From contig JAZQRM010000062.1 of assembly GCA_045629585.1 (NCBI GenBank), positions 60,927-124,926 on the forward strand: a stretch of 64,000 nucleotides of DNA, in the 5' to 3' direction. Numbering within the stretch: position 1 is the stretch's first letter; the number at the start of each line of letters is the position of its first letter. The stretch is from Taishania sp045629585 (GTDB taxonomy: Bacteria > Bacteroidota > Bacteroidia > Flavobacteriales_D > Crocinitomicaceae). The notes beneath the pieces are model-generated. The model had not been told where the DNA came from and did no database searches. It saw nothing but the letters and a program-made list of their open reading frames with translations. The translations under genes were made by a program, and so were the position numbers. Positions 52,472 through 60,896 of this stretch are shown one piece after another.

Positions 52472-53482
52472 ATGAATATCATAGTACCTATGGCTGGACG
52501 CGGTAGTCGCTTACGTCCACATACATTAACCGTTCCTAAACCACTCGTTCCGGTGGGTGGAAAACCAATCGTACATCGTCTAGTAGAAGATATTGCCGCT
52601 GTTTTGGATCAAAAAATTGATCATATCGCATTTATTATTGGTGATTTTGGAACTGAAGTTGAAAGCGAACTATTAGCAGTTGCAGAGAGCCTTGGAGCAA
52701 AAGGTTCTATTCATTATCAAGAAGAACCACTTGGAACTGCTCACGCTGTCTTATGTGCTAAAGAATTATTAGAAGGGCCAACAGTAGTTGCATTTGCAGA
52801 CACATTGTTTAAAGCAGATTTCAAAATAGATCCTACTACAGATGGAATACTTTGGGTTAAACAAATCGAAGATCCTTCCGCATTTGGTGTAATAAAAATG
52901 AATGAATCAGGTGAGATTATTGACTTTGTAGAGAAACCACAAACATTTGTATCTGATTTAGCAATGATCGGTATCTATTATTTTAGAGAAGGCGAAAAAT
53001 TACGCGCAGAGCTAGAATATCTAATTGACAATAACATCATAAAAGGTGATGAATATCAATTACCGGATGCTTTACGCAGGCTTACCGAAGCTGGTTATAA
53101 ATTTAAACCAGGAGAAGTAATGGAATGGCTAGATTGTGGCAATAGAGAAGTAACTGTCTTTACAAATCAACGCGTACTTGAATACGATTTAGAGAAGAAG
53201 ACTACTCAGTCAAGAACGAATCTTCAACTTAACAACAGTTTAATAATTGAGCCTTGTTATATCGGTGAAAATGTAATGCTCGAAAACACAATTGTTGGTC
53301 CACATGTATCCATTGGAGAAGGTACAAAAATCGTTAATTCGATAATAAAAAACACAATCATCCAAAATAATAGTAAATTAGAAAATGCTGTTATAGCAGA
53401 TTCAATGATTGGGTCAAATGCATCTTTCGCTAGAGAGATATCTGATTTATCCATTGGTGATTACACAAATTTAAAAGCTTAA
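52472..53482 (+). CDS. sugar-phosphate nucleotidyltransferase
   Basis: A 336-residue enzyme with an NTP_transferase domain (about 1-235): PMAGRGSRLRPHTLTVPKPL with the catalytic Arg and Lys, DHIAFIIGDFG, EPLGTAHAVLCA and AFADTLFK. A left-handed beta-helix C-terminus of hexapeptide repeats follows (IGENVMLENTIVGPHVSIGEG). It makes an NDP-sugar from a sugar 1-phosphate; glucose- or mannose-1-phosphate is likely, but the nucleotide specificity cannot be fixed. It is 18 bases after dut and three bases before the TPR lipoprotein. Confidence 0.9.
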   Translation: MNIIVPMAGRGSRLRPHTLTVPKPLVPVGGKPIVHRLVEDIAAVLDQKIDHIAFIIGDFGTEVESELLAVAESLGAKGSIHYQEEPLGTAHAVLCAKELLEGPTVVAFADTLFKADFKIDPTTDGILWVKQIEDPSAFGVIKMNESGEIIDFVEKPQTFVSDLAMIGIYYFREGEKLRAELEYLIDNNIIKGDEYQLPDALRRLTEAGYKFKPGEVMEWLDCGNREVTVFTNQRVLEYDLEKKTTQSRTNLQLNNSLIIEPCYIGENVMLENTIVGPHVSIGEGTKIVNSIIKNTIIQNNSKLENAVIADSMIGSNASFAREISDLSIGDYTNLKA

Positions 53483-53485
53483 ATC

Positions 53486-55213
53486 ATGAGAAGTTGTTTC
53501 CTAATAATACCTGCATTCCTTTTACTTATTGCTTGTAATGCCTCCAAAAAGGTAACGGAAACAACTATTCCTTCCTCCTTCTCATCAAAGGATTTTCCCT
53601 ACATCGAGTCATTTCATCAAGGTGTACGTTTGTCTATGCGGGGAGATCTCGAAGGAGCAAAAAAAGCATTTCAAAACTGTTTAGCAACCCGCCAAAATGA
53701 TGACGCCGTTTATTTTAGTTTGGCACAAATTGCTCATAAACAAAACAACCTAGCAGAAGCTCTTCAATATACACAAAAAGCCCATCAGATCGACCAAAAA
53801 AACATCTGGTACACAGAAGAAATTGCCAATTTATTATATGATTCAAAAGATTTTGAAAAAGCTATTCCGTACTTCAAAAAGTTAGTAGAATACGAAACAC
53901 AAAATCTTAAATGGCTCTACATTTATGGCGATTGTCTACTGCGCACAGGAAAGGTAGATGAAACCATAAAAGTACTTACTCAAGCTGAAAATATTTTAGG
54001 TAAAAACCCAGAACTAATTGCCGAAAAATACAATCTTCTGATGAGTGTAAAACGAGAAGAGCAAGCAGTAAAAGAAGTCGAATTAGCACTGCTAGAATTC
54101 CCACAAGAAGTAGGATTAATCGCGATTCTAGTTGATCACTATTTTAAAAAAGGAGAAGATAAAAAAGCATTTAGCTACTTAACAAAATTACAAGAAGCGG
54201 ACCCAACTAATGGAAGGGCGAATGTAGCATTAGGGGAATACAATCTAAGAACAAAAAATTGGGATCAAGCATTTACTTATTTCGAAAAAGGATTTGAAGA
54301 TCCAGAAATAGAAATAGATATTAAAATGAATTTTGTGATTCAAATACAAGAATCAGAAAAGGTAACTGATGATCGTTTAGATACATTGATCGCAATTATC
54401 CTCAAAATTCACCCAAGAGAAGCAAAAGCATACACATTAGCGGCCGATCAAGCAATATATGACGAGCAATTCGAATTAGCCAAGAACCTCTTCAACACGG
54501 CTCTAAAATTCGAAAAGAAAATATTCGCCATATGGCAACAAACATACATGATGATGTATGAACTTAATGACATTCAAGGACTCTATACTGTTACTAAGGA
54601 ATGTAGTGAATATTTCCCTACAAACGCCACCGTTTTCTATTTCAATGCAATAGCTGCAATCGAACTAAATAAACCTGATGAGGCCATTGAATCGATCGAA
54701 AGTGCAAGAGTATTACTACCTAGCACTGACGTGGAATACATCGCTGAATTAGATGCTCAAAAAGGAGTAGCCTATCTCCTGAAAAACAAGCAAGCTGAAG
54801 GTTATAAATTACTAAAAACAGCCATTCAGAAAGATTCTAAAAGTAATGTTATCAAAAGTATTTTTGCTGAACAAATGGCAAAATACAAAATTCATTTGGA
54901 TGAAGCTTTAACAAGCATAAATCAAGCGATTGAAGCCTCCCCAGACGTAGCACATTACTATTATGTAAGAGGTTTAGTTTATTTCGCTCAAAAGAAATAC
55001 GACAAAGCAATAGACGATTTAGAAAAAACGATACTATTTCCACCAAATGAAAAAATGACTCCAATCTATTATGAACGCCTAGGGGATTCCTATTCTTTAA
55101 ATGGAAACACAACCAAAGCAATTGCTGCTTGGAATCACGCAAAAGAAAAAGGAAGGGTTTCTGAAATACTCGATAAAAAAATTAATAGTAAAACATACTA
55201 TGAAGAACAGTAG
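53486..55213 (+). CDS. TPR-repeat lipoprotein
   Basis: A 575-residue lipoprotein (lipobox LLIAC, Cys17) made almost entirely of tetratricopeptide repeats, roughly residues 40-560. Examples are GDLEGAKKAFQNCLATRQND, NLAEALQYTQKAHQIDQKN and KKYDKAIDDLEKTI. It would act as a protein-protein scaffold at the periplasmic face of a membrane. The DUF4292 lipoprotein gene overlaps its end by 14 bases and an EnvC-like gene follows, so a joint role in envelope or cell-wall assembly is plausible. Confidence 0.87.
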   Translation: MRSCFLIIPAFLLLIACNASKKVTETTIPSSFSSKDFPYIESFHQGVRLSMRGDLEGAKKAFQNCLATRQNDDAVYFSLAQIAHKQNNLAEALQYTQKAHQIDQKNIWYTEEIANLLYDSKDFEKAIPYFKKLVEYETQNLKWLYIYGDCLLRTGKVDETIKVLTQAENILGKNPELIAEKYNLLMSVKREEQAVKEVELALLEFPQEVGLIAILVDHYFKKGEDKKAFSYLTKLQEADPTNGRANVALGEYNLRTKNWDQAFTYFEKGFEDPEIEIDIKMNFVIQIQESEKVTDDRLDTLIAIILKIHPREAKAYTLAADQAIYDEQFELAKNLFNTALKFEKKIFAIWQQTYMMMYELNDIQGLYTVTKECSEYFPTNATVFYFNAIAAIELNKPDEAIESIESARVLLPSTDVEYIAELDAQKGVAYLLKNKQAEGYKLLKTAIQKDSKSNVIKSIFAEQMAKYKIHLDEALTSINQAIEASPDVAHYYYVRGLVYFAQKKYDKAIDDLEKTILFPPNEKMTPIYYERLGDSYSLNGNTTKAIAAWNHAKEKGRVSEILDKKINSKTYYEEQ

Positions 55214-56003
55214 TACTTGGATGTTTATCATCTCTGTTATAATATTATTTTCATGTTCACCAAAAACAACCGTTCCATTAGCTCAAGAACGGCTCAAGAA
55301 CTTGAAAAATGAAGAACTTATTGAAGCATTAGTAGAATTACAGAATAGCTACCCATCCCATATATACAGCAAAATTGATGCAAAGTTTCATAATTCAACA
55401 ATGAATTACAGCTTTAAGATTTCTTTAAAAATTGCTCAAGATTCTGCCATTAATGCATTGGTAACGTATTTAAAAATACCTATTCTTACCGCAAATATTG
55501 ATAAGGATACGATTAAACTCGTAAACCGAAGAGACAAATGCTACACAATAAAAGATCTTGAACTCATAAAATCTAATTTTGGAGTAGATTTTGACTATAA
55601 AAATATTGAGGAAATACTGATGGGACGACCAATTGATTTCGACCCCAATGGTGATCTATACATCCTTCAAGACAACCGTTATTATGTCGTTTCGACCCAT
55701 AATAAAAAAGCGATTCGCAATGAAGTCGACGACAATAATCTAATCATAAATTACTACATCAACAAAGATCTTAAGTCATTAGCAAAGGTCGAATTATTCA
55801 CTGCTGATAAATCAACATACGTAACTATCGATTTTTTAGAGCATCAAGAAGTGGATAATTTCCTATTGCCAAAAAACATCAAAATATTTATTAAAGCGCC
55901 AAAAGAAAAAACAAATATTGCATTGATATATGAAAAAATAGAGGTTAATTCACCTCGTGATATGTCGGTAGTAATTCCAGATAATTATGTTGTTTGCCCA
56001 TAA
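55200..56003 (+). CDS. DUF4292 family lipoprotein
   Basis: A 267-residue lipoprotein from the ATG at 55200 (MKNSSTWMFIIS, lipobox ILFSC, Cys19). An upstream in-frame ATG at 55101 lies deep in the TPR gene and would destroy the signal, so I reject it. It matches the Bacteroidota DUF4292 family; the beta-rich body (YSKIDAKFHNSTMNYSFKISL, LYILQDNRYYVVSTH, KVELFTADKSTYVTIDFLEH) would suit a half-barrel LolA/LolB-like fold, which is my inference. It overlaps both the TPR gene (14 bases) and the EnvC-like gene (17 bases). Confidence 0.82.
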   Translation: MKNSSTWMFIISVIILFSCSPKTTVPLAQERLKNLKNEELIEALVELQNSYPSHIYSKIDAKFHNSTMNYSFKISLKIAQDSAINALVTYLKIPILTANIDKDTIKLVNRRDKCYTIKDLELIKSNFGVDFDYKNIEEILMGRPIDFDPNGDLYILQDNRYYVVSTHNKKAIRNEVDDNNLIINYYINKDLKSLAKVELFTADKSTYVTIDFLEHQEVDNFLLPKNIKIFIKAPKEKTNIALIYEKIEVNSPRDMSVVIPDNYVVCP

Positions 56004-57348
56004 ATTTCTCATCCTTTCCGCATTCCTCCTTACTTTTCCTCTATTTAGTCAAACGACAAGTGAAAAACTAAAAAAAGAGCAACAAGCGTTAGAAAATTCT
56101 ATCGCTAGTTCAAAGGTGCTTTTAGAAAAAACTAAAAATACAATGAAGGCAAATCAGCAGGAATTAATGCTTTTAAATGCACAAATTGGAAATAGAGAAA
56201 AACTATTAAGAAATTTCGATAACCAAATCAGAAATGCAGAGGTAAGAATAAAAGATAAAAAAAATCAAATTGAATCACTTACACTTGAAGTCAAACAATT
56301 AAAGGAACAATATGCTAAACTACTACAGTTTGCCTATAAGAACCGAAATAAATATGGATTGTTGATGTACATATTTGCATCTGAAGATTATTATCAGGCT
56401 ATCAAACGTGCAAAATACATAGACAAAATACAGATCCTTCTAAAAAAGCAATTAACTATTATTGAACAACACCAACAATTAATTGGTAAGGAAATCAAAG
56501 AAATAGAAAAAGAGAAAGAGTACAAACAAAGCCTTCTCACTGAAAAAAAAGTTGAACGAAATGCTCTTATTGAAGATCAGCAAATTCAAGAAAGTACATT
56601 ACAAGTATTGAAAAAAGAAGAGGGTTCTATCTTAGCGTCATTGCGAATTGAAGAAAAGAAAAGAGCTCAACTCAAAACACAAATTGACGCTGCAATACGA
56701 AAAGAAATAGCGGAAGCAGAATTAAAAAGAAAGAAACTCGAAGAGGAGGCATTGGCAAAGAAAAAAGCAGAAGCAGCAAGAAAAGCAGAGGCAGCAAGAA
56801 AAGCAACCGAAAATGCCAACAAAACAAATACAACTACCCCTCCAAAACCTTTAGATAAAAAAAGTGATGCGGAAAGTGAAAAACCGCTAGTTTTACCAGA
56901 GACTAAGGAAACAGTTGCTCTAAATTCAGGATTTGAGTCTAATAAAGGAAAACTTCCTTGGCCAGTCGAGAAAGGAAGTATAACAGAAGGTTTTGGTAAA
57001 AATGCACACCCCACATTGGCAGGAGTTTATACACAAAATAATGGCGTAGATATAACAACTGCTAAAAATGCAAATGTAAGAGCAATTTTTGACGGAGAGG
57101 TTTCTTCAGTAATGCCTATAACTGGAGCTGGAATGGTTGTAATTGTAAAACACGGAAACTACAGAACGGTATATAGTAATTTGAATAATGTCTACGTCAA
57201 ACAAGGAGATAAAGTAACCACAAAGCAGGCTGTCGGTAGCTTATTGGCAAAAGAGGGTGAATCTTTTTCAACCGCACATTTCGAAATTCACTTAATAAAC
57301 GGTAGTTCCCTTCAAAGTTTAAATCCAAGTATTTGGATAGCGAGATAG
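55987..57348 (+). CDS. EnvC-like murein hydrolase activator, degenerate LytM domain
   Basis: A 453-residue exported protein: signal peptide ending FPLFSQ, long coiled coil (about 24-270), a low-complexity Ala/Lys/Glu stretch (about 255-285), linker, and a C-terminal M23/LytM domain (about 330-450). The metal and catalytic residues are largely lost: NNGVD (351-355) stands for HxGxD, YSNL for the usual YxHL, and TAHFE (429-433) for HxHFE. This points to EnvC/NlpD-type activation of an amidase during cell division rather than peptidase activity. The coiled coil would bind an FtsEX-like partner. It ends the dut-to-EnvC run and has a terminator. Confidence 0.87.
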   Translation: MLFAHKFLILSAFLLTFPLFSQTTSEKLKKEQQALENSIASSKVLLEKTKNTMKANQQELMLLNAQIGNREKLLRNFDNQIRNAEVRIKDKKNQIESLTLEVKQLKEQYAKLLQFAYKNRNKYGLLMYIFASEDYYQAIKRAKYIDKIQILLKKQLTIIEQHQQLIGKEIKEIEKEKEYKQSLLTEKKVERNALIEDQQIQESTLQVLKKEEGSILASLRIEEKKRAQLKTQIDAAIRKEIAEAELKRKKLEEEALAKKKAEAARKAEAARKATENANKTNTTTPPKPLDKKSDAESEKPLVLPETKETVALNSGFESNKGKLPWPVEKGSITEGFGKNAHPTLAGVYTQNNGVDITTAKNANVRAIFDGEVSSVMPITGAGMVVIVKHGNYRTVYSNLNNVYVKQGDKVTTKQAVGSLLAKEGESFSTAHFEIHLINGSSLQSLNPSIWIAR

Positions 57349-57361
57349 GACTGTTGTAAAT

Positions 57362-57388
57362 AAAAAAAGCCCATAAAAATGGGCTTAT
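57362..57388. terminator. bidirectional terminator
   Basis: AAGCCCAT and ATGGGCTT form a perfect 8-bp stem. The plus strand continues ATTTAT, and the minus strand continues with a seven-T run. It separates the convergent EnvC-like and small membrane protein genes. Confidence 0.8.
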
Positions 57389-57412
57389 TTATATCGTAAT
57401 TTTCGTACTGGC

Positions 57413-57559
57413 TTATTTTTCAAAGATACGTTTAGGACGTAATTTTTCACGAATTCCTAACGTAATCCAAAATGGAAGGATAAAACCTAGTAAGAAGAAA
57501 AGCATCCAGAATGCCAATCCACCGATAATTAAAAACGTTAATATTCCAATAATGCTCAT
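57413..57559 (-). CDS. small membrane protein, 48 residues
   Basis: From the ATG at 57559 the product is MSIIGILTFLIIGG... with one or two closely spaced membrane helices and a basic tail ending RPKRIFEK. A longer reading from 57664 is disfavoured because a TACATTTG element (57580-57587) lies inside it. Short proteins like this are common in Bacteroidota but unassigned. Position between convergent terminators and its own -7 element support a real gene. Confidence 0.55.
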   Translation of the reverse strand: MSIIGILTFLIIGGLAFWMLFFLLGFILPFWITLGIREKLRPKRIFEK

Positions 57560-57579
57560 TTCCTTTTGATTTGTATATC

Positions 57580-57587
57580 CAAATGTA
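57580..57587 (-). promoter_or_regulatory. candidate -7 element of the small membrane protein gene
   Basis: TACATTTG on the minus strand fits TAnnTTTG, 20 bases before the ATG at 57559. It supports the shorter reading of the gene. No good -33. Confidence 0.4.
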
Positions 57588-57742
57588 AAAGTAATAAAAA
57601 AATAATTCACACCCGTTTTCAACACTATTTTTTTTATGTTAATACAAAGTTTTTGAAAGATCAAACCATGAGTTTATGTATCAAATTATCATTAAGAATA
57701 TATTCTACTTTGAATAATAAAAATTAATTCATCCAAATTGCT

Positions 57743-57750
57743 TAAATTTG
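57743..57750 (+). promoter_or_regulatory. candidate -7 element of the IPExxxVDY-pyk unit
   Basis: TAAATTTG fits TAnnTTTG, nine bases before the ATG at 57760. Because it overlaps the alternative TTG start at 57748, it argues for the ATG. Confidence 0.4.
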
Positions 57751-57759
57751 AAGAACCTT

Positions 57760-58194
57760 ATGGCTAAAGTCAAAAAATATCAATTAACATTCGACCCTGA
57801 ATATGACTATGAAATGATTGGTATTTCTAGTCATCATCACGATTTTAGACTTGCTTGGAATATTAATAAACATCTTGATTTTAAGCTTGGCTCATCAATG
57901 GAGCCGTTTCAAATTAAGGTAACTCGTAAAAAAGTTGAGGAGTTACTAAACTTTACGATGTTTGATTATTTTGACGAACAAAATAAGGTAAATTATTATT
58001 TAATTAAAAACAAAGAAGCAGGGAAACTACTTATTTCAGAATGTGCATCGATTGACTACTTTCTTTTTATCCACGAAAAGGAAATGGCAGATACTGATGA
58101 GATTTTGAAAAAACTAAGAGCGGTGCCCAGTATCTTGGCCGTATTTAAATTCAACCCCCAAGATTTTACTTCTACAGAAAATATTTTTTTTTAG
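57760..58194 (+). CDS. IPExxxVDY-family protein
   Basis: A 144-residue cytoplasmic protein from the ATG at 57760 (MAKVKKYQLTF). The pattern of FRLAWNINKHLDFKL near the start and ISECASIDYFLFI near residues 90-102 matches the Bacteroidota family named for its IPExxxVDY motif; here the motif is ISECASIDY, with P changed to S and V to I. It ends two bases before pyk, the linkage I recall for this family. Its function is unknown; a regulatory or accessory role to pyruvate kinase is only a guess from linkage. Confidence 0.72.
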   Translation: MAKVKKYQLTFDPEYDYEMIGISSHHHDFRLAWNINKHLDFKLGSSMEPFQIKVTRKKVEELLNFTMFDYFDEQNKVNYYLIKNKEAGKLLISECASIDYFLFIHEKEMADTDEILKKLRAVPSILAVFKFNPQDFTSTENIFF

Positions 58195-58196
58195 CT

Positions 58197-59615
58197 ATGA
58201 AAAGAACAAAAATTGTTGCAACCCTAGGACCTGCTTCCTCTAGTAAAGAGACGCTGAAACATATGATACTTGAAGGATTAAATGTGTGCAGACTAAACTT
58301 CTCGCATGGAGGATACGAGGCGCACTTACAAGTCATCAAATATATCCGTGAATTGAATGAAGAATTAGCTTCTAACGTTGCTATTTTAGCTGATTTACAA
58401 GGGCCTAAGATCCGCACAAATGAAATGGAAAATAATGGTGTGTTATTAGTAAATGATACAATTGTAAAAATCACAACGAACCCAGTACTAGGGACTGCCG
58501 AACATTTCTCTATTAATTATAGCCAATTACCTCAAGATGTAAATCCAGGTGAACGTATCCTTTTGGATGATGGTAAATTAATGTTAGAAGTTACGGAAAC
58601 AGATAAAGAAACGACTTTCTATGCTAAGGTTATCCATGGAGGTTTATTATCATCCAAGAAAGGGGTAAACTTTCCAAACACGTCTATTTCCATGCCTTCT
58701 TTAACAGAGAAAGATAGAAAAGATTTGGATTTTGCACTTGAACATAATGTGGATTGGATCGGCCTATCATTCGTACGCTCAGCACAAGACGTTCGTGAGT
58801 TAAAGAACATAATTGCCTCAAGAGGTGCTAAAGCTAAGGTTATCGCGAAGATTGAAAAACCAGAAGCAGTAGCTGAAATTGAAGAAATTATCAAAGAATC
58901 TGACGCATTAATGGTTGCTCGAGGTGATTTGGGTGTAGAAGTTCCTTACCAAACAGTTCCTTTAATCCAAAAGAAAGTCATCCAACGTGCAAGAATGCAT
59001 GCTAAACCAGTAATCGTAGCTACACAAATGATGGAGTCCATGATTACTAACATAATGCCGACACGTGCAGAAGTGAATGACGTAGCAAATGCGGTATTAG
59101 ATGGTGCGGACGCGGTTATGTTGTCTGGTGAAACTTCTGTTGGTGCACACCCTATTGAAGTGATTAAAACCATGGCTAATATTGTTACAGAAATGGAAAG
59201 TTTTGACCAAATCTACAATAAAGAAGAATTACCTGAAAAGAATCAAGCTCGCTTTATTACCGATTCCATCTGTTTTAACGCATGTCGTCTTTCCCAACGT
59301 GTGGAATCAGATGCCATACTTACAATGTCATTCTCTGGATATACAGCGTACAAAATAGCTTCACAGCGTCCAAAAGCACCGATTTATGTATTTACTAGTA
59401 ACCGTAGCATTTTAACACAAATCAACTTGATTTGGGGTGTTCAAGGTTTCTATTACGATAGAAGAATATCTACCGATCATACCATTGCGGATATTAAAAA
59501 TTTACTGAAAGATAAAGGATTATTGAAGGATGGAGACCTAGTAATCAACATTGCATCTATCCCATTAGAAGAATTAGGTAAATCAAATATGGTTAAATTA
59601 AGCTATGTTGATTAA
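58197..59615 (+). CDS. pyk: pyruvate kinase
   Basis: A 472-residue pyruvate kinase, typical bacterial length. It converts phosphoenolpyruvate and ADP to pyruvate and ATP. Motifs: RTKIVATLGPASSS at the start, CRLNFSHGGYE, ILADLQGPKIRT, the catalytic AKIEKPEAV, MVARGDLGVEVP, TQMMESMI and LDGADAVMLSGETSVG. The B domain is present (about 70-170). The final C domain is complete but short. Two bases after the IPExxxVDY gene, so the genes are coupled. Confidence 0.97.
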   Translation: MKRTKIVATLGPASSSKETLKHMILEGLNVCRLNFSHGGYEAHLQVIKYIRELNEELASNVAILADLQGPKIRTNEMENNGVLLVNDTIVKITTNPVLGTAEHFSINYSQLPQDVNPGERILLDDGKLMLEVTETDKETTFYAKVIHGGLLSSKKGVNFPNTSISMPSLTEKDRKDLDFALEHNVDWIGLSFVRSAQDVRELKNIIASRGAKAKVIAKIEKPEAVAEIEEIIKESDALMVARGDLGVEVPYQTVPLIQKKVIQRARMHAKPVIVATQMMESMITNIMPTRAEVNDVANAVLDGADAVMLSGETSVGAHPIEVIKTMANIVTEMESFDQIYNKEELPEKNQARFITDSICFNACRLSQRVESDAILTMSFSGYTAYKIASQRPKAPIYVFTSNRSILTQINLIWGVQGFYYDRRISTDHTIADIKNLLKDKGLLKDGDLVINIASIPLEELGKSNMVKLSYVD

Positions 59616-59651
59616 CTTTAAGGCTTAAAACTATTTGTCTTAAGGAAAACT

Positions 59652-60893
59652 ATGCATATTATTAAAACTACTTCTTATAAGTCTTATGTCATTCTACTTG
59701 TTTTTTTTGCAACAAGTAGAATGCTTTTTTCACAATGCCTAACATCCGTTGCGATTGATCAAGGTCAAACCATTAATTTATGTGGTAATGTGGAAAATTT
59801 CTTAACATCTACATCAAACCTTTCTAATTATTCATGGACAGGAAATGTTATTGGAAATGAATCGCGAGCAACAATTACTGGAACAGGTTGGATATACGTA
59901 ACCGCAACCGATTTAACCAATTGTACATCCACAGATTCCATATTTATCAGTTATTGGTTAATAAACAGCAATCCAGAAATCTCCTCAAGTAATGGATTAA
60001 CAATGTGCGAAACAGGAGGAGCAACAATCCTAAGCGCAACAGCATATAATCCTATAGGTTTCGAATGGAGCAATGGCGCAACCAGTACCAGCATAGATGT
60101 AAATGAAATAGGAACATATTGGGTAGATGTAACGGATCAAAATGGTTGTATTATGAGAGATTCTATCGAAATTCTTCCAATTGATTTTAGAGTGGAGGCC
60201 GTAGGTGGAAATACAATCTGCGCGCAACAATCTGTTCGTTTAGAAGCATATGGTGGACAAGCATATAATTGGTCAACAGGTGAAAATTCTCCACAAATTG
60301 TAGCTGCACCACTTTTAAATACCACCTACCAAGTTACCATTGAATCGGGAGGATGCATTGAAACAAAATCGATTGAAATAATTGTTCATCCACTGCCTAC
60401 ACATACTATGTCTGATACAATATTTGCCATGCCTGGAGAAATTGTGTACATCACAGGCCCTCTTATGGATACTTATGAATGGGGCCCTAGTAATGAAATC
60501 ACTTCCGTAACAGGTCAGACAACAGGATTTACAGGTTCAGAATCTACTGACATCATATTTAATGGTCACAATGCGACGACAAATTGTACTTTAATCCATT
60601 CCATAAGAATTGAAGTGATGGATTTGACCATTCCTGAAGGGTTTTCACCTAATGGCGATGGAAAGAATGATTTTTTTGTAATTCCTGAAATAGTGCGTTA
60701 CAACGCTTCACTACAAGTTTGGAATCGTTGGGGAGATATTGTCTATGAATCAGATGCCTATAAAAACACATGGGACGGAACATGTCAAGGACAACTATGC
60801 ATAGGAGATAAAAAATTACCCGATGGAACATACTTCTACTCGCTAGTGATCAAAGAAAGAACAATTACAGGAAATATTACATTAAAGAGATAA
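59652..60893 (+). CDS. secreted protein with CHU_C / T9SS type B sorting domain
   Basis: A 413-residue exported protein (signal peptide about 1-27, ending MLFSQ). The middle comprises repeated Ig/PKD-like units (YSWTGNVIG, GFEWSNGATSTSIDV, AYNWSTGENSPQIV). The last 90 residues form a gliding-motility-associated C-terminal domain: IPEGFSPNGDGKNDFFVI, LQVWNRWGDIVYES, YKNTWDG, LPDGTYFYSLVI. That domain directs T9SS export and surface attachment together with a PorP/SprF partner, and such a gene follows three bases later. Probably a surface adhesin-like protein. Confidence 0.9.
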   Translation: MHIIKTTSYKSYVILLVFFATSRMLFSQCLTSVAIDQGQTINLCGNVENFLTSTSNLSNYSWTGNVIGNESRATITGTGWIYVTATDLTNCTSTDSIFISYWLINSNPEISSSNGLTMCETGGATILSATAYNPIGFEWSNGATSTSIDVNEIGTYWVDVTDQNGCIMRDSIEILPIDFRVEAVGGNTICAQQSVRLEAYGGQAYNWSTGENSPQIVAAPLLNTTYQVTIESGGCIETKSIEIIVHPLPTHTMSDTIFAMPGEIVYITGPLMDTYEWGPSNEITSVTGQTTGFTGSESTDIIFNGHNATTNCTLIHSIRIEVMDLTIPEGFSPNGDGKNDFFVIPEIVRYNASLQVWNRWGDIVYESDAYKNTWDGTCQGQLCIGDKKLPDGTYFYSLVIKERTITGNITLKR

Positions 60894-60896
60894 GTC

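Noticed and set aside
55101..55199. Upstream extension of the DUF4292 gene to an ATG at 55101
   Set aside because: It would add 33 residues inside the TPR gene and bury the lipoprotein signal peptide.
56740..56810. Short tandem repeat at the DNA level (GCAGAAGCAGCAAGAAAAGC-like units)
   Set aside because: It encodes the Ala/Lys/Glu linker of the EnvC-like protein and is ordinary low-complexity coding sequence, not a CRISPR or mobile repeat.
56667..57014. 115-codon minus-strand frame opposite the EnvC-like gene
   Set aside because: It is rich in Ala, Ser and Phe because it is the complement of the Lys/Glu/Ala low-complexity linker; no signal or family match.
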